From contig CAVYJK010000033.1 in NCBI GenBank assembly GCA_963768765.1, forward strand, positions 1 through 64,000: a stretch of DNA of 64,000 nucleotides, in the 5' to 3' direction. The notes under the pieces are model-generated. The model was not told the origin of the DNA and ran no database searches. It saw only the letters and a program-made list of their open reading frames with translations. This DNA comes from DASWLF01 sp963768765. Its GTDB lineage: Bacteria; Desulfobacterota; Desulfobaccia; Desulfobaccales; 0-14-0-80-60-11. Both the position numbers and the translations under genes were made by a program. Below are positions 40,915-48,837 of the stretch, piece after piece; positions within the stretch are counted from its first letter, which is position 1; each line of letters begins with the position of its first letter.

Positions 40915-42342
40915 TTATTCTCCGACTCTCCGGGCTTCCCCTTCGGGGCGGGCGAACAGGGGGGCAAAGATTTCCTTGTCCAGGTCTTCCTTGAACATGG
41001 CCCGGCCCACTTCGCCCCGGAGGCGGCGCACCTCCCGCATCCCCATGGCCCCCAGGATTTCCAGGAGCTGGTTGTTCCAGGCGCCGATGAGGTTCACCAT
41101 CCGCTGGGCCCCCCGCCGGACGTTGAGGTGCTGCAGGTCCACGGGGCAGGGGTTGTCGGCGCCGCACTGCTTGCACATGCGGCACTCCAGGGAAAGTAGC
41201 AGCGGGATATCGGCGATGACGCCGTCGGCGCCGCAGATGATGGCCTTGGCCACGTGCTCCGCCAGGGCGATGCCGCCGCCGGCCATCAGGGTGACCGCGT
41301 CCCTAAGCTTCTCCTCCACCAGCTTAAGGTGGCAGCGGCGGATCAGGTCCTTCAGATGGAGGTTCTGGACAGCGCCCAGACCCCGGGCCCGGTCAGTGCC
41401 GGCCAGGTGGAGTACTTCTGCCCCCGCGGCGCTCAGGGCCGCCACCCGGTCCGGGGCCTGCTCGTCGGCCGGGACCTTGATCCAGACAATCAGCTGGGGG
41501 TAGCGCCGCTTGAGGGCCTCCAGCCGCCCGATGACCCCGGGGTGGTCCAGGAGTTCCAGGGCGCGCAGCTTGGGCAGGAGCGGGTCGCCGGGGTCGGGGT
41601 CCTTGGCGTAAAAGGGCACCAGATGCGCCGCGGTTGCGGCCAGTTGCGGGGAGACGCTCTCCCGGGGGATGATGGCCAGGGTGTCGAGAGAGAGGGCCGC
41701 CTGGGCGATGATCCGGCGCAGCCGAGGTTTGTCCGCCCCCAGGGGCGGCTCCGAGAGCACCACCGGCAGGGGCAGCTCCAGGAGGGGAGGGGGCGTAAGC
41801 AGCAACTCGCCCTGGTCGTCAAAGGCCAGGAACATGGGCTTGCGGCCCAGGTCGATGGTGGTGCTGATATATTCCCGGCCGTGGATGCCGTCCCGGGTGG
41901 GGCGGACGATCTCCGACATGTCCGTCCAGAAGGAATCGAAGCCTTCTCCCGCGAAGGCGCCGCCGTAGCCGGCCCCGGAAACGGGGATCTTCCCGGATTC
42001 AGCCTGGTACCAGGTTACCGCGATGATCTCCGGGGTCCAGTACTCATCCCCCAGCTGGCGGTACGAGGGATTCAAGGCCTTAAAAATCAGGCCCCGGGGG
42101 CACCCCTGAACGCAGCGGAAGCAGTCGCGGCACATCTGATCGATGGTATCCACGAACTGGGTGCGGTCGAAGTCCCGTTTCCGGAAGGCGTCCACCGGAC
42201 ACATCTCTTTGACGCAACGGGCGCACCTGAGGCACCCCTCGTTCCAATCGATGACCGTGCTCTTGGCCACGGGGGCGAACCGGGGCGGGACCCGGCGCAC
42301 GTTAATATGGTATTTAGCTGACAACGTTTCCTCCCAACTCAA
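40915..42342 (-). CDS. Degenerate glutamate-synthase-like FMN/ferredoxin paralogue
   Basis: The product has 475 residues. The N-terminal half has two ferredoxin motifs, CLRCARCVKEMCP and CRDCFRCVQGCPRG. The barrel that follows keeps the outline of the GltB FMN domain (ITPEIIAVTWYQAESG-like edge, MAGGGIALAEHVAKAIICGADGV). It lacks the canonical STGEGG stretch. The Cys motif near the end reads ECRMCKQCGADNPCP, unlike GIAT-type ends. It therefore may not bind FMN in the normal way and may act as an electron conduit. It lies between the FMN subunit and the MvhD-like gene. Confidence 0.7.
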   Translation of the reverse strand: MSWEETLSAKYHINVRRVPPRFAPVAKSTVIDWNEGCLRCARCVKEMCPVDAFRKRDFDRTQFVDTIDQMCRDCFRCVQGCPRGLIFKALNPSYRQLGDEYWTPEIIAVTWYQAESGKIPVSGAGYGGAFAGEGFDSFWTDMSEIVRPTRDGIHGREYISTTIDLGRKPMFLAFDDQGELLLTPPPLLELPLPVVLSEPPLGADKPRLRRIIAQAALSLDTLAIIPRESVSPQLAATAAHLVPFYAKDPDPGDPLLPKLRALELLDHPGVIGRLEALKRRYPQLIVWIKVPADEQAPDRVAALSAAGAEVLHLAGTDRARGLGAVQNLHLKDLIRRCHLKLVEEKLRDAVTLMAGGGIALAEHVAKAIICGADGVIADIPLLLSLECRMCKQCGADNPCPVDLQHLNVRRGAQRMVNLIGAWNNQLLEILGAMGMREVRRLRGEVGRAMFKEDLDKEIFAPLFARPEGEARRVGE

Positions 42343-42407
42343 CCGGCAGAACTTGCTTTAAGTCCTCAAACCAGTATATTTCGCAGATTTAAAAACCACA
42401 GTATTCA

Positions 42408-42494
42408 CCCCCCTTTTCTAAAGGGGGGCAAGGGGGGATTAAAATAACCGCTTCATAATCCCCCTAAATCCCCCTTTAAGAAAGGGGGACTTTA
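42408..42494. repeat. CCCCCCTTT/AAAGGGGGG palindromic repeat, copy 3
   Basis: It has the same segment order as at 7391 and 28298: CCCCCCTTTT, AAAGGGGGG, AAGGGGGGATTA, spacer, ATCCCCCTAAATCCCCC, TTTAAGAAAGGGGGACTTTAA. Confidence 0.8.
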
Positions 42495-42542
42495 AGGCTT
42501 CCAAAAATCAGAGAAGGGTTAATTTGTTCGGCCTCGGGCCTT

Positions 42543-42965
42543 TTAAGCCCTTGCCGCTTTGGCCTTGGCGGCTTTCTTTTTTAGGGGTGAAGGCCCCAGG
42601 GCCTTTAGCCGGGCCTTGATTTCGGCGATGGCAGCCGATAGGGCGGCCCCGTCGCCGGGCGTCACCAGGGACCGGCCCAGCCGGTCCGGCTCCAGGCCGA
42701 TCTCATTGAGGTAGTCCCGGGTGTAGGCCACCCGGCTTCCCAGGCGGTGGCTCCCCTCATCGTAGCGGCACAGATCCTCGGGGCAGCCCATGACCCAGAC
42801 CAGGTCCACATTGGCGGCCAGGGTCCGGAGCAGCTGAAAGGCCTCCACCTTGCTGCTGCAGGGCTCGGGAATCACCTGCACCTTGACGCCGCTTTCGCCG
42901 AAGCCGCGGCGCAAGGCCTCCGGGTCCGGCACCGCTTGCTGACAGGCATAAATAACCACTTCCAT
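42543..42965 (-). CDS. MvhD/FlpD-like electron-transfer protein
   Basis: The 140-residue product resembles the delta subunit of methyl-viologen-reducing hydrogenase (MvhD), a [2Fe-2S] protein that links hydrogenase or formate dehydrogenase to heterodisulfide reductase. Cys8, Cys36 (EPCSSKV), Cys61 and Cys66 (MGCPEDLCRYDEGSHRLG) and the IGLEPDRLGRSLV tail fit. A Lys/Ala-rich tail ends it. In this locus it sits between glnB and the ferredoxin-FMN genes and may hand electrons to glutamate synthase. That is inference. ATG 42965 is preferred over the upstream ATG. Confidence 0.75.
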   Translation of the reverse strand: MEVVIYACQQAVPDPEALRRGFGESGVKVQVIPEPCSSKVEAFQLLRTLAANVDLVWVMGCPEDLCRYDEGSHRLGSRVAYTRDYLNEIGLEPDRLGRSLVTPGDGAALSAAIAEIKARLKALGPSPLKKKAAKAKAARA

Positions 42966-43019
42966 AGTCATAGACCTTACGCCTCAAAAAGCCGGCAAGC
43001 GCCGGCCCGGGGAAATTTA

Positions 43020-43040
43020 GGCCAGGGGAAACCCCTGGCC
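43020..43040. terminator. Perfect hairpin after glnB
   Basis: GGCCAGGGG pairs with CCCCTGGCC over an AAA loop. It lies ~100 bases beyond the PII gene stop and just upstream of the MvhD-like gene, both leftward. No clear T-run follows, so it may be a processing or attenuation stem. Confidence 0.4.
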
Positions 43041-43140
43041 GTCTTTGGTCTAAATTTATTCCAGCCCGACTAGATTATGGTATTACGCCGCCACCCTTGC
43101 AAGCATTAAGCCTAGGACCCATTATTATTATAATCCTGCG

Positions 43141-43539
43141 CTAGGATTTACTCAAGGACTTACTCAGGCCCTTGCGCTCATCGATGTCTCCGGGATACAT
43201 CACCGCTTCGTGGCCCCGCTCCCGGGTGCGGATGCGGATCACTTCATCCACCGGGTATACGAAGATGAGGCCGTCTCCGGACTCGCCGGTGTAGGCCGAC
43301 TTTAAAATGGCCTCTATGGTGTCCTCCAGGTTGTGTTCGCTCAAGATGATGTTGACCTGGATCTTGGGGAGCATGTCCACCTGGTAGGTGCCCGAGCGGC
43401 CGGCCAGGATGATGCCCCCCTGGCGGCCGTGGCCCCGGATCTCAAAGGCATTCAAGCCCACGATGCCGATTTCGTGCAGGGCGTCCTTGACGTCGTTGAA
43501 CTTGTCTTCCCGAATGATGGCTTCGATTTTTTTCAGCAT
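43141..43539 (-). CDS. glnB: PII nitrogen regulatory protein
   Basis: The product of 132 residues has the PII core: MLKKIEAIIREDKFNDVKDAL, the T-loop GHGRQGGIILAGRSGTYQVDMLPK, and the SAYTGESGDGLIFVYPVDEVIRIRT ATP-binding C-terminus. The Tyr in GTYQVD aligns with the uridylylated Tyr51 of E. coli GlnB. The T-loop ahead of it is diverged. It is encoded next to amt, as for GlnK, and probably gates the transporter and responds to 2-oxoglutarate/ATP. A Ser-rich tail of ~15 residues is extra. Confidence 0.9.
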   Translation of the reverse strand: MLKKIEAIIREDKFNDVKDALHEIGIVGLNAFEIRGHGRQGGIILAGRSGTYQVDMLPKIQVNIILSEHNLEDTIEAILKSAYTGESGDGLIFVYPVDEVIRIRTRERGHEAVMYPGDIDERKGLSKSLSKS

Positions 43540-43562
43540 AATATCCTTCCCGGTCTATCCTC

Positions 43563-43621
43563 TGGGTCTCTAGGCCTCTGTGGTTAAATCTTTTCTCACC
43601 ACTGAGACACAGAAGACACGG
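43563..43621. repeat. ACCACTGAGACACAGA element upstream of glnB
   Basis: GGGTCTCTAGGCCTCTGTGG and CACCACTGAGACACAGAAGACACGG face one another, in the style of the 32609-32720 element. It occupies the whole glnB-amt spacer. Confidence 0.6.
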
Positions 43622-43624
43622 AGA

Positions 43625-44848
43625 TTAGGAATAGGCCCTTTCCCCGTGGCCGCTGATGTCCAGGCCCACTTCCTCTTCCATGTTGGTCACCCGGAGCCCG
43701 ATGCTCATATCCAACAATTTGGCCACCACGTAGGTGACCACGAAGGTGAAAGCGATGGTGGCCCCAATGGCCAGCAACTGAATCCCCAACTGGGCAGGGT
43801 TACCGTAAAAGAGGCCGTTGGCCCCGGCCGGGTTGAGTTCCACCGTGGCGAACAACCCGGTGGCCACCATGCCCCAGCTGCTGGCTATACCGTGGCAGGC
43901 CCACACGTCCATGGACTCATCCAGGTTGCGGTTCTGGCGGAACTTGATGGCGTAGTAACAGATGGGCGCGGCCACCGCGCCGATGACCATGGCGGCCAGG
44001 GGCGAGACAAAGCCTGAGGCTGGGGTAACCGCGGCCAGGCCCACCACCATGCCGGTGGCGATGCCCAGGGTGCTGGGGCGGCCGTCCAGCCAGCTCAGCA
44101 GCATCCAGACCAGGGTCGCGGTGGCTGCCGAGGTGTTGGTGGTGAGCAAGGCGTTCACCGCCACCCCGTTGGCCGCCAGGGCGCTGCCGGCGTTGAACCC
44201 GAACCAGCCCACCCACAAGAGCCCCGCGCCCAGAACGGTGAAGGCGATGTTGTGGGGCTCCATGGGGGATTTGCCGTAGCCTTTGCGGGGGCCGATGACC
44301 AGGGCGAAGGCCAGGGCCGAATAACCCGCGGCGATGTGCACCACGGTGCCGCCGGCGAAGTCCAGGGTGCCCAGGGCGTTCAACCAGCCGCCCTTGCCCC
44401 AGACCCAGTGGGCCAGGGGGTCGTAGACCAGCGTCACCCAGATGAGGCTGAAGAGCAGGAAGGATTTAAATCGCACCCGTTCCACGAAGGCGCCGGTGAT
44501 CAGCGCCGGGGTGATCACCGCGAACATCATCTGGAAGGCGGCGAAGAGCCCGTGGGGAATGGTCTTGGCGTAATCGGGGTTGGGCGCCGGCCCCACCCCG
44601 CCCAGGCCCAGAAAGTTAAGGCCGCCGATGAGCCCCCCGATGTCCGACCCGAAAGCCAGGGAGTACCCGTAGAGCACCCACTGCACCCCCACCAGGGCCA
44701 TGAAGACGTAGCTCAGGGTCAGGGTGGATAAAATGTTTTTCCGGCGCACCATGCCTCCATAGAAGAAGGCCAGGGCCGGAGTCATCATCAGCACCAGGGC
44801 GCAGCAGACCAGGAGCCAGGCGGTGTCGCCGGAGTTAATGTTTCCCAT
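43625..44848 (-). CDS. amt: Ammonium transporter
   Basis: From ATG 44848 the product has 407 residues and eleven predicted spans. Amt landmarks include PALAFFYGGMVRRKN, DFAGGTVVHIAAGYSAL, the twin-His pore (VHIAAG, WACHGIASSWGMVATGLFA) and a C-terminal MEEEVGLDISGHGERAY, the PII-interacting tail. It passes ammonium into the cell. It is preceded by a ribosome-site-like AAGGAGAAC and lies directly upstream of glnB on the same strand. PII probably controls its activity. Confidence 0.93.
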   Translation of the reverse strand: MGNINSGDTAWLLVCCALVLMMTPALAFFYGGMVRRKNILSTLTLSYVFMALVGVQWVLYGYSLAFGSDIGGLIGGLNFLGLGGVGPAPNPDYAKTIPHGLFAAFQMMFAVITPALITGAFVERVRFKSFLLFSLIWVTLVYDPLAHWVWGKGGWLNALGTLDFAGGTVVHIAAGYSALAFALVIGPRKGYGKSPMEPHNIAFTVLGAGLLWVGWFGFNAGSALAANGVAVNALLTTNTSAATATLVWMLLSWLDGRPSTLGIATGMVVGLAAVTPASGFVSPLAAMVIGAVAAPICYYAIKFRQNRNLDESMDVWACHGIASSWGMVATGLFATVELNPAGANGLFYGNPAQLGIQLLAIGATIAFTFVVTYVVAKLLDMSIGLRVTNMEEEVGLDISGHGERAYS

Positions 44849-45011
44849 ATCCCCACAGTTCTCCTTAAATTGCCGGTTATAGGTTTGAGCCCCGTTGCCA
44901 CTGAGGCCCCCAGGACACACCAGAACACGGAAATGCAGGCCAAGGGACCTACCCTGGCCTACATTCCGCGTCTAATAACTATTAAGAACCGCTAGGGAAT
45001 TGCCTTAGCAG

Positions 45012-46349
45012 CTAGAGGATCGGGAGATAGCGCTCGATCTCGTAAGTGCTCACATGGGTGCGGAAGCGGTCCCACTCGATCTGCTTGTTTTCCAGGAACT
45101 TGTTGAAGATGTGGTCCCCCAGGGCCTCCCGCACCAGGGCGCTTTTTTCGATTTCCGTGACCGCCTCATGAAGGCTCCCGGGCAGTTCCTGGATCCCCAG
45201 GCGGTTCCGTTCCGGCTCGGACAGATGATAAATGTCCAATTCCACCGGCTCCGCCAGGGGGTATTTGCCCTCGATGCCTTTGAGACCGGCGGCCAGCATC
45301 ACCGCGAAGGCCAGATAGGGGTTGCAGGCCGGGTCGGGGGCCCGGTACTCGCAGCGGGTGGCCGTTTCCTTGCCCGGCTTGTACATGGGCACCCTTACCA
45401 GGGCGGAGCGGTTGCGGCGGGCCCAGGAGATGTACACCGGGGCCTCATAGCCCGGCACCAGGCGCTTGTAGGAGTTGACCCACTGGCTGCAGATGCCGGT
45501 GATTTCCCGGGCGTGCTTCAGCAGCCCGGCAATATAGCATTTGCCCTCGGCCGACAGGTGATACTGATCCTTGGGATCGTAGAAGGCGTTTTTGGTGCCT
45601 TTGAACAGAGATTGGTGGGTGTGCATGCCGCTGCCGTTGATGCCGAAGATGGGCTTGGGCATGAAGGTGGCATAGACCCCGTTCAGCATGGCAATGGCCT
45701 TCACCGTGGCCCTGAGGGTCATGGTCTTGTCGGCCATGGCCAGGCCTTCGTCGTAGCGCATGTCGATTTCGTGCTGGGAGGCCGCCACTTCATGGTGGCT
45801 GTACTCGATGCGCACCCCCATGCGTTCCAGGGCGAAGATGGTGTGGCGCCGGAGGTCCATCGCCATATCCAGGGGCGGGGTGTCGAAGTAGCCGCCCTCA
45901 TCCAGGATCTCAGTGCCTCCACTGTCTCTGAAGTAGAAGTACTCCAGCTCCGGGCCCAGATAGTAGGTGTAGCCTTTCTCCGCCGCCTTGGCCAGCATGC
46001 GCTTTAAGGCATAGCGGGGGTCGCCGGGATAAGGGGAGCCGTCGGGCTGCAGGATGTCGCAAAACATCCGGGCCACCGGCCGCTCCTCCGGCCGCCAGGG
46101 GAGAATCTGGAAGGTGGTGGGGTCCGGTTTGGCGATCATGTCGCTTTCTTCAATACGGGCAAATCCCTCAATGGAGGAACCGTCGAACCCCATGCCTTCG
46201 GTCATGGCCTCTTCCAGCTCGGAAGGGCGGATGGAAAAGCTTTTCAACACTCCCAGAATGTCGGAGAACCAGATCTGGATGAAACTGATCTCTTTGTCCC
46301 GGACAATCCTGAAAACGTCTTCCACGGTTTGGCAGGTATGGCAGTGCAC
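45012..46349 (-). CDS. glnA: Glutamine synthetase, type I
   Basis: The product of 445 residues matches GSI-alpha. It shows FDGSSIEGFARIEESDM, the metal-binding ELEYFYF, NGSGMHTHQSL and the ATP-site RNRSALVRVPMY. It starts at GTG 46349 with AGGAGGACTAAC upstream. It makes glutamine from glutamate, ATP and ammonia and is the first gene after the promoter at 46386. There is no obvious adenylylation motif, consistent with GSI-alpha control by feedback and transcription. The sigma-54 promoter is evidence of nitrogen regulation. Confidence 0.92.
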   Translation of the reverse strand: MHCHTCQTVEDVFRIVRDKEISFIQIWFSDILGVLKSFSIRPSELEEAMTEGMGFDGSSIEGFARIEESDMIAKPDPTTFQILPWRPEERPVARMFCDILQPDGSPYPGDPRYALKRMLAKAAEKGYTYYLGPELEYFYFRDSGGTEILDEGGYFDTPPLDMAMDLRRHTIFALERMGVRIEYSHHEVAASQHEIDMRYDEGLAMADKTMTLRATVKAIAMLNGVYATFMPKPIFGINGSGMHTHQSLFKGTKNAFYDPKDQYHLSAEGKCYIAGLLKHAREITGICSQWVNSYKRLVPGYEAPVYISWARRNRSALVRVPMYKPGKETATRCEYRAPDPACNPYLAFAVMLAAGLKGIEGKYPLAEPVELDIYHLSEPERNRLGIQELPGSLHEAVTEIEKSALVREALGDHIFNKFLENKQIEWDRFRTHVSTYEIERYLPIL

Positions 46350-46385
46350 GTTAGTCCTCCTGGGTTTTCAGTTTATGAAGCATGC

Positions 46386-46401
46386 AGCAAAGAATATACC
46401 A
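46386..46401 (-). promoter_or_regulatory. Sigma-54 promoter of glnA
   Basis: On the minus strand the site reads TGGTATATTCTTTGCT, with GG and GC at the -24 and -12 positions and correct spacing (consensus TGGCACGNNNNTTGCW). The transcript should start about 12 bases downstream, giving a ~26-base leader before the GTG at 46349. Confidence 0.8.
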
Positions 46402-46644
46402 AATGGATTTTCAAGTAAAATCAAAAAGTTAACCTTAGATGTGTTTACATTATTGTAGAAATCCGGCCGATATTACTTACAAGTTTGTAATTTATCAGCG
46501 CGGAGACATGCCTCTCCCTCCCTTCCGGTGGTTTCCCTTAAGCTAAGTCATTACTCCGGCAGGCACAATGGGGGCCAGGTATTTTTCCGAAAAGACCGGC
46601 TGAATGCCTCAGAGCCGGAAGGGCGGGGGGTTGCTTAGGGGCCG

Positions 46645-48324
46645 TCAAGTTGCCGGGGGAAGACGCCGCCGCGCCATCCCCGGTTTAAGGGCGGCAGGAG
46701 GAGGGGCCGGGGCCCGGCCCCTCCTGCCCGGATTGGTCAGGAATACCTTAGCGCCGGTAACCCAGGATCTTCTCCACTTCGTCGGCGTCGCGTCCATGAT
46801 GTAGGGGATGCCGGTGACCTTGGCGGCTTCTTCGGTGAGGGCCGTGAGATCGTTCCGGTCAATGTACTTCAGGGCGAACTTGCGGGCCCCGGCCATGAAC
46901 TGCTGCAGCCCCTGGGTCATGCGGCTGAGGTAGCTGTACATACCCACTGCGCCGGCGGGAATCCGGCCGTACTCGCTCAGGGGATAATCCCGGCGCAGCA
47001 CCGCGGCCTCGGCGAAATGCTCCACGTAAGCCTCTTTGCAATCCCGTTCTTCCCGGAGGCACATCTCTTCCAGCTTACGGCCTTCGTTGGTGCCCACCAT
47101 GGCCGCGGTCATGATGGAGCGGCCCATGCACACCAGTTTGACGTAGGGAGCCCCCAGGGCCAGGGCTTTAAAGACATGGTCTTCCAGGGATAGGCCGCCG
47201 GCGATGGCGCAGTCCGGGACAAACTCGCCCTTTTTGGCCAGGTAGTCGCAGTATTCATATAACAGGGCCTCGATGTACACCGTGGGCAGGCCCCACTCGT
47301 TCATCATGCGCCAGGGGCTCATGCCGGTGCCGCCGCCGGCGCCGTCCACGGTCAAGAGGTCGATCTTGGCCTGGGAGGCGAATTTCACCGCCCGGGCCAG
47401 ATCTGCGGGCCGGTAGGCCCCGGTCTTCAGCGACACCCGCTTGGCGCCGACGCGGCGCAAGTGATCGATCGTCTTGTAGAAATCATCTTCATCCACCATA
47501 CCCAAGCGGGAGTGGCGTTCGAACTCCTTGATCCCCTTGGCCAGATAACGCTCTTCGGTGGCGGCGTCGGTGGGGTCGGGCAGCACGATGTAGCCCCGGC
47601 TGCGCAGCAACTGGGCCCGCTCCAGGGTGTGGAGCTTGACTTCGCCGCCGATGTTCTTGGCGCCCTGGCCCCACTTAAGCTCGAAGGACTGCACCCCCAG
47701 CTTCTCGATGACGTATTCCGGCACCCCCAGGCGGGCGTCCTCCACGTTGGCCTGGACGATGATGTCGCCTTTGCCGTTGTACCAGTTTTTGAAGATCTTG
47801 ACCCGGCGTTCCATCTCCGGAGACCGGATGATGCGGCCGCCCTTGATTTCGGCGTGGGGGTCCATGCCGCAGACGTTTTCGCCGCAGACAATGATGATGC
47901 CGCTGATGGCCGCGCCGATGGCCATGGATTCCCAGTGGACCCGGGCGATCTCGGTGGAGCCCAGGGCCCCGGTGAAGGCGGGGAAGGACAATTTGACCTT
48001 GTCCTTAACGCCAATTTCCGTGGAGACATCTACACTGGGGAAGATGGCCACGTCCGAGTCGGCCTTGCAGCCCACCGCGCCGACGCAGGTGCCGTGGATA
48101 TTAAGGTAGGAGAAATCCACGGGATAGTCTTTATCCCCGCCGGCCGTGATATTGCCGAAGGGCTGGGGGTAAAGCATCTCCCGGCCCCGGATGGCGGAGC
48201 GCCCGATTTCACAGGGACCTGGACAGCTGTCCAGGCAGGTGACGCAAATACCCGAGCTTGGCGAGGGCTTTACCCGGTTTTTGGTTAGGGTGGCGGGAGA
48301 TCGGTTGGGGTTGCTCAATGACAT
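46645..48324 (-). CDS. Archaeal-type glutamate synthase FMN-domain protein (C-terminus frameshifted)
   Basis: The N-terminus holds a cluster motif GICVTCLDSCPGPCEIG (Cys27, 30, 34, 38). The FMN barrel follows with VQSFELKWGQGAKNIGGEVKL, SLKTGAYRPADLARAVKFA, LTVDGAGGGTGMSPWRMMNEWG and MGRSIMTAAMVGTNEG. Near 46795 a base appears to be missing: the family's MDADADEVEKILGYRR end is found in another frame, stopping at 46748, whereas this frame runs on to 46645. It would make glutamate from 2-oxoglutarate and ammonia or glutamine. It is a third FMN-domain member in this locus and sits directly downstream of a sigma-54 promoter. Confidence 0.88.
   Translation of the reverse strand: MSLSNPNRSPATLTKNRVKPSPSSGICVTCLDSCPGPCEIGRSAIRGREMLYPQPFGNITAGGDKDYPVDFSYLNIHGTCVGAVGCKADSDVAIFPSVDVSTEIGVKDKVKLSFPAFTGALGSTEIARVHWESMAIGAAISGIIIVCGENVCGMDPHAEIKGGRIIRSPEMERRVKIFKNWYNGKGDIIVQANVEDARLGVPEYVIEKLGVQSFELKWGQGAKNIGGEVKLHTLERAQLLRSRGYIVLPDPTDAATEERYLAKGIKEFERHSRLGMVDEDDFYKTIDHLRRVGAKRVSLKTGAYRPADLARAVKFASQAKIDLLTVDGAGGGTGMSPWRMMNEWGLPTVYIEALLYEYCDYLAKKGEFVPDCAIAGGLSLEDHVFKALALGAPYVKLVCMGRSIMTAAMVGTNEGRKLEEMCLREERDCKEAYVEHFAEAAVLRRDYPLSEYGRIPAGAVGMYSYLSRMTQGLQQFMAGARKFALKYIDRNDLTALTEEAAKVTGIPYIMDATPTKWRRSWVTGAKVFLTNPGRRGRAPAPPPAALKPGMARRRLPPAT
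46694..46727. terminator. GC palindrome at the 3' end of the FMN-domain gene
   Basis: GCAGGAG...CTCCTGC encloses GAGGGGCCGGGGCCCGGCCC, a 34-base palindrome. It lies just past the inferred true stop at 46748 of the leftward gene and could terminate it. Confidence 0.5.
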
Positions 48325-48837
48325 ATGGTGCTCCTCCTTGTTTTAAGGCGGGGCCCGGGATGAAGGCGCCGCCGATTATTCCATGAAGACAATAATGTAG
48401 TTAGAGACTTGCCGGAAGTTACAACAATGTAGAGAGCCCCTTCAGTTTCGAAGGAGTCAAAAGGAGGCAGGAAGCCCAGGAAGACCGGCAGACCCATAAA
48501 AATATCTCGTTTATTCAGGATCTTGGTCGGGTCGAACCGTGTCTTCCGGCTTAAAACCCAGGATAGTTGTTAGCCTTAAAATGCAAAATTTATACCATAT
48601 AAATATCCAATTAAAACAATATGTTAAGGTTTTGAGTAATACATTTCTGTTAAATTATAAGCTTTATCTAACAACTTTGTAATAAACGGTCTTAATTATC
48701 ACAATTATGTAGGCAAGCGCCAGCGGTGATAACGAGACGGATTCATTCGGAAAGGATGCCAGGAAGGGAAAGAAAAAACGCGGGGGGAAGGGCTGGAGCC
48801 CTCCTCCCGCGCCCGGGGTTTAATCGGCGCCCAGGAC
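48325..48837. other. Regulatory spacer between FMN-domain gltB and NifA-like gene
   Basis: This A/T-rich 513-base region contains the sigma-54 site at 48582-48597. About 250 bases downstream of it there is no start codon, so the gltB-type gene would have a long leader. No gene is supported. Confidence 0.55.
48582..48597 (-). promoter_or_regulatory. Sigma-54 promoter upstream of FMN-domain gltB
   Basis: The minus strand reads TGGTATAAATTTTGCA. The -24 heptamer TGGTATA is identical to that of glnA, and the -12 part TTGCA is perfect. Start of transcription would be near 48571 and the leader ~245 bases. Confidence 0.8.

Noticed and set aside
44849..45011. Possible sigma-54 promoter for amt
   Set aside because: A GG-N10-GC pair exists, but flanking bases fit poorly (TGGCA instead of TTGCA, no TGG start), unlike the two accepted sites.
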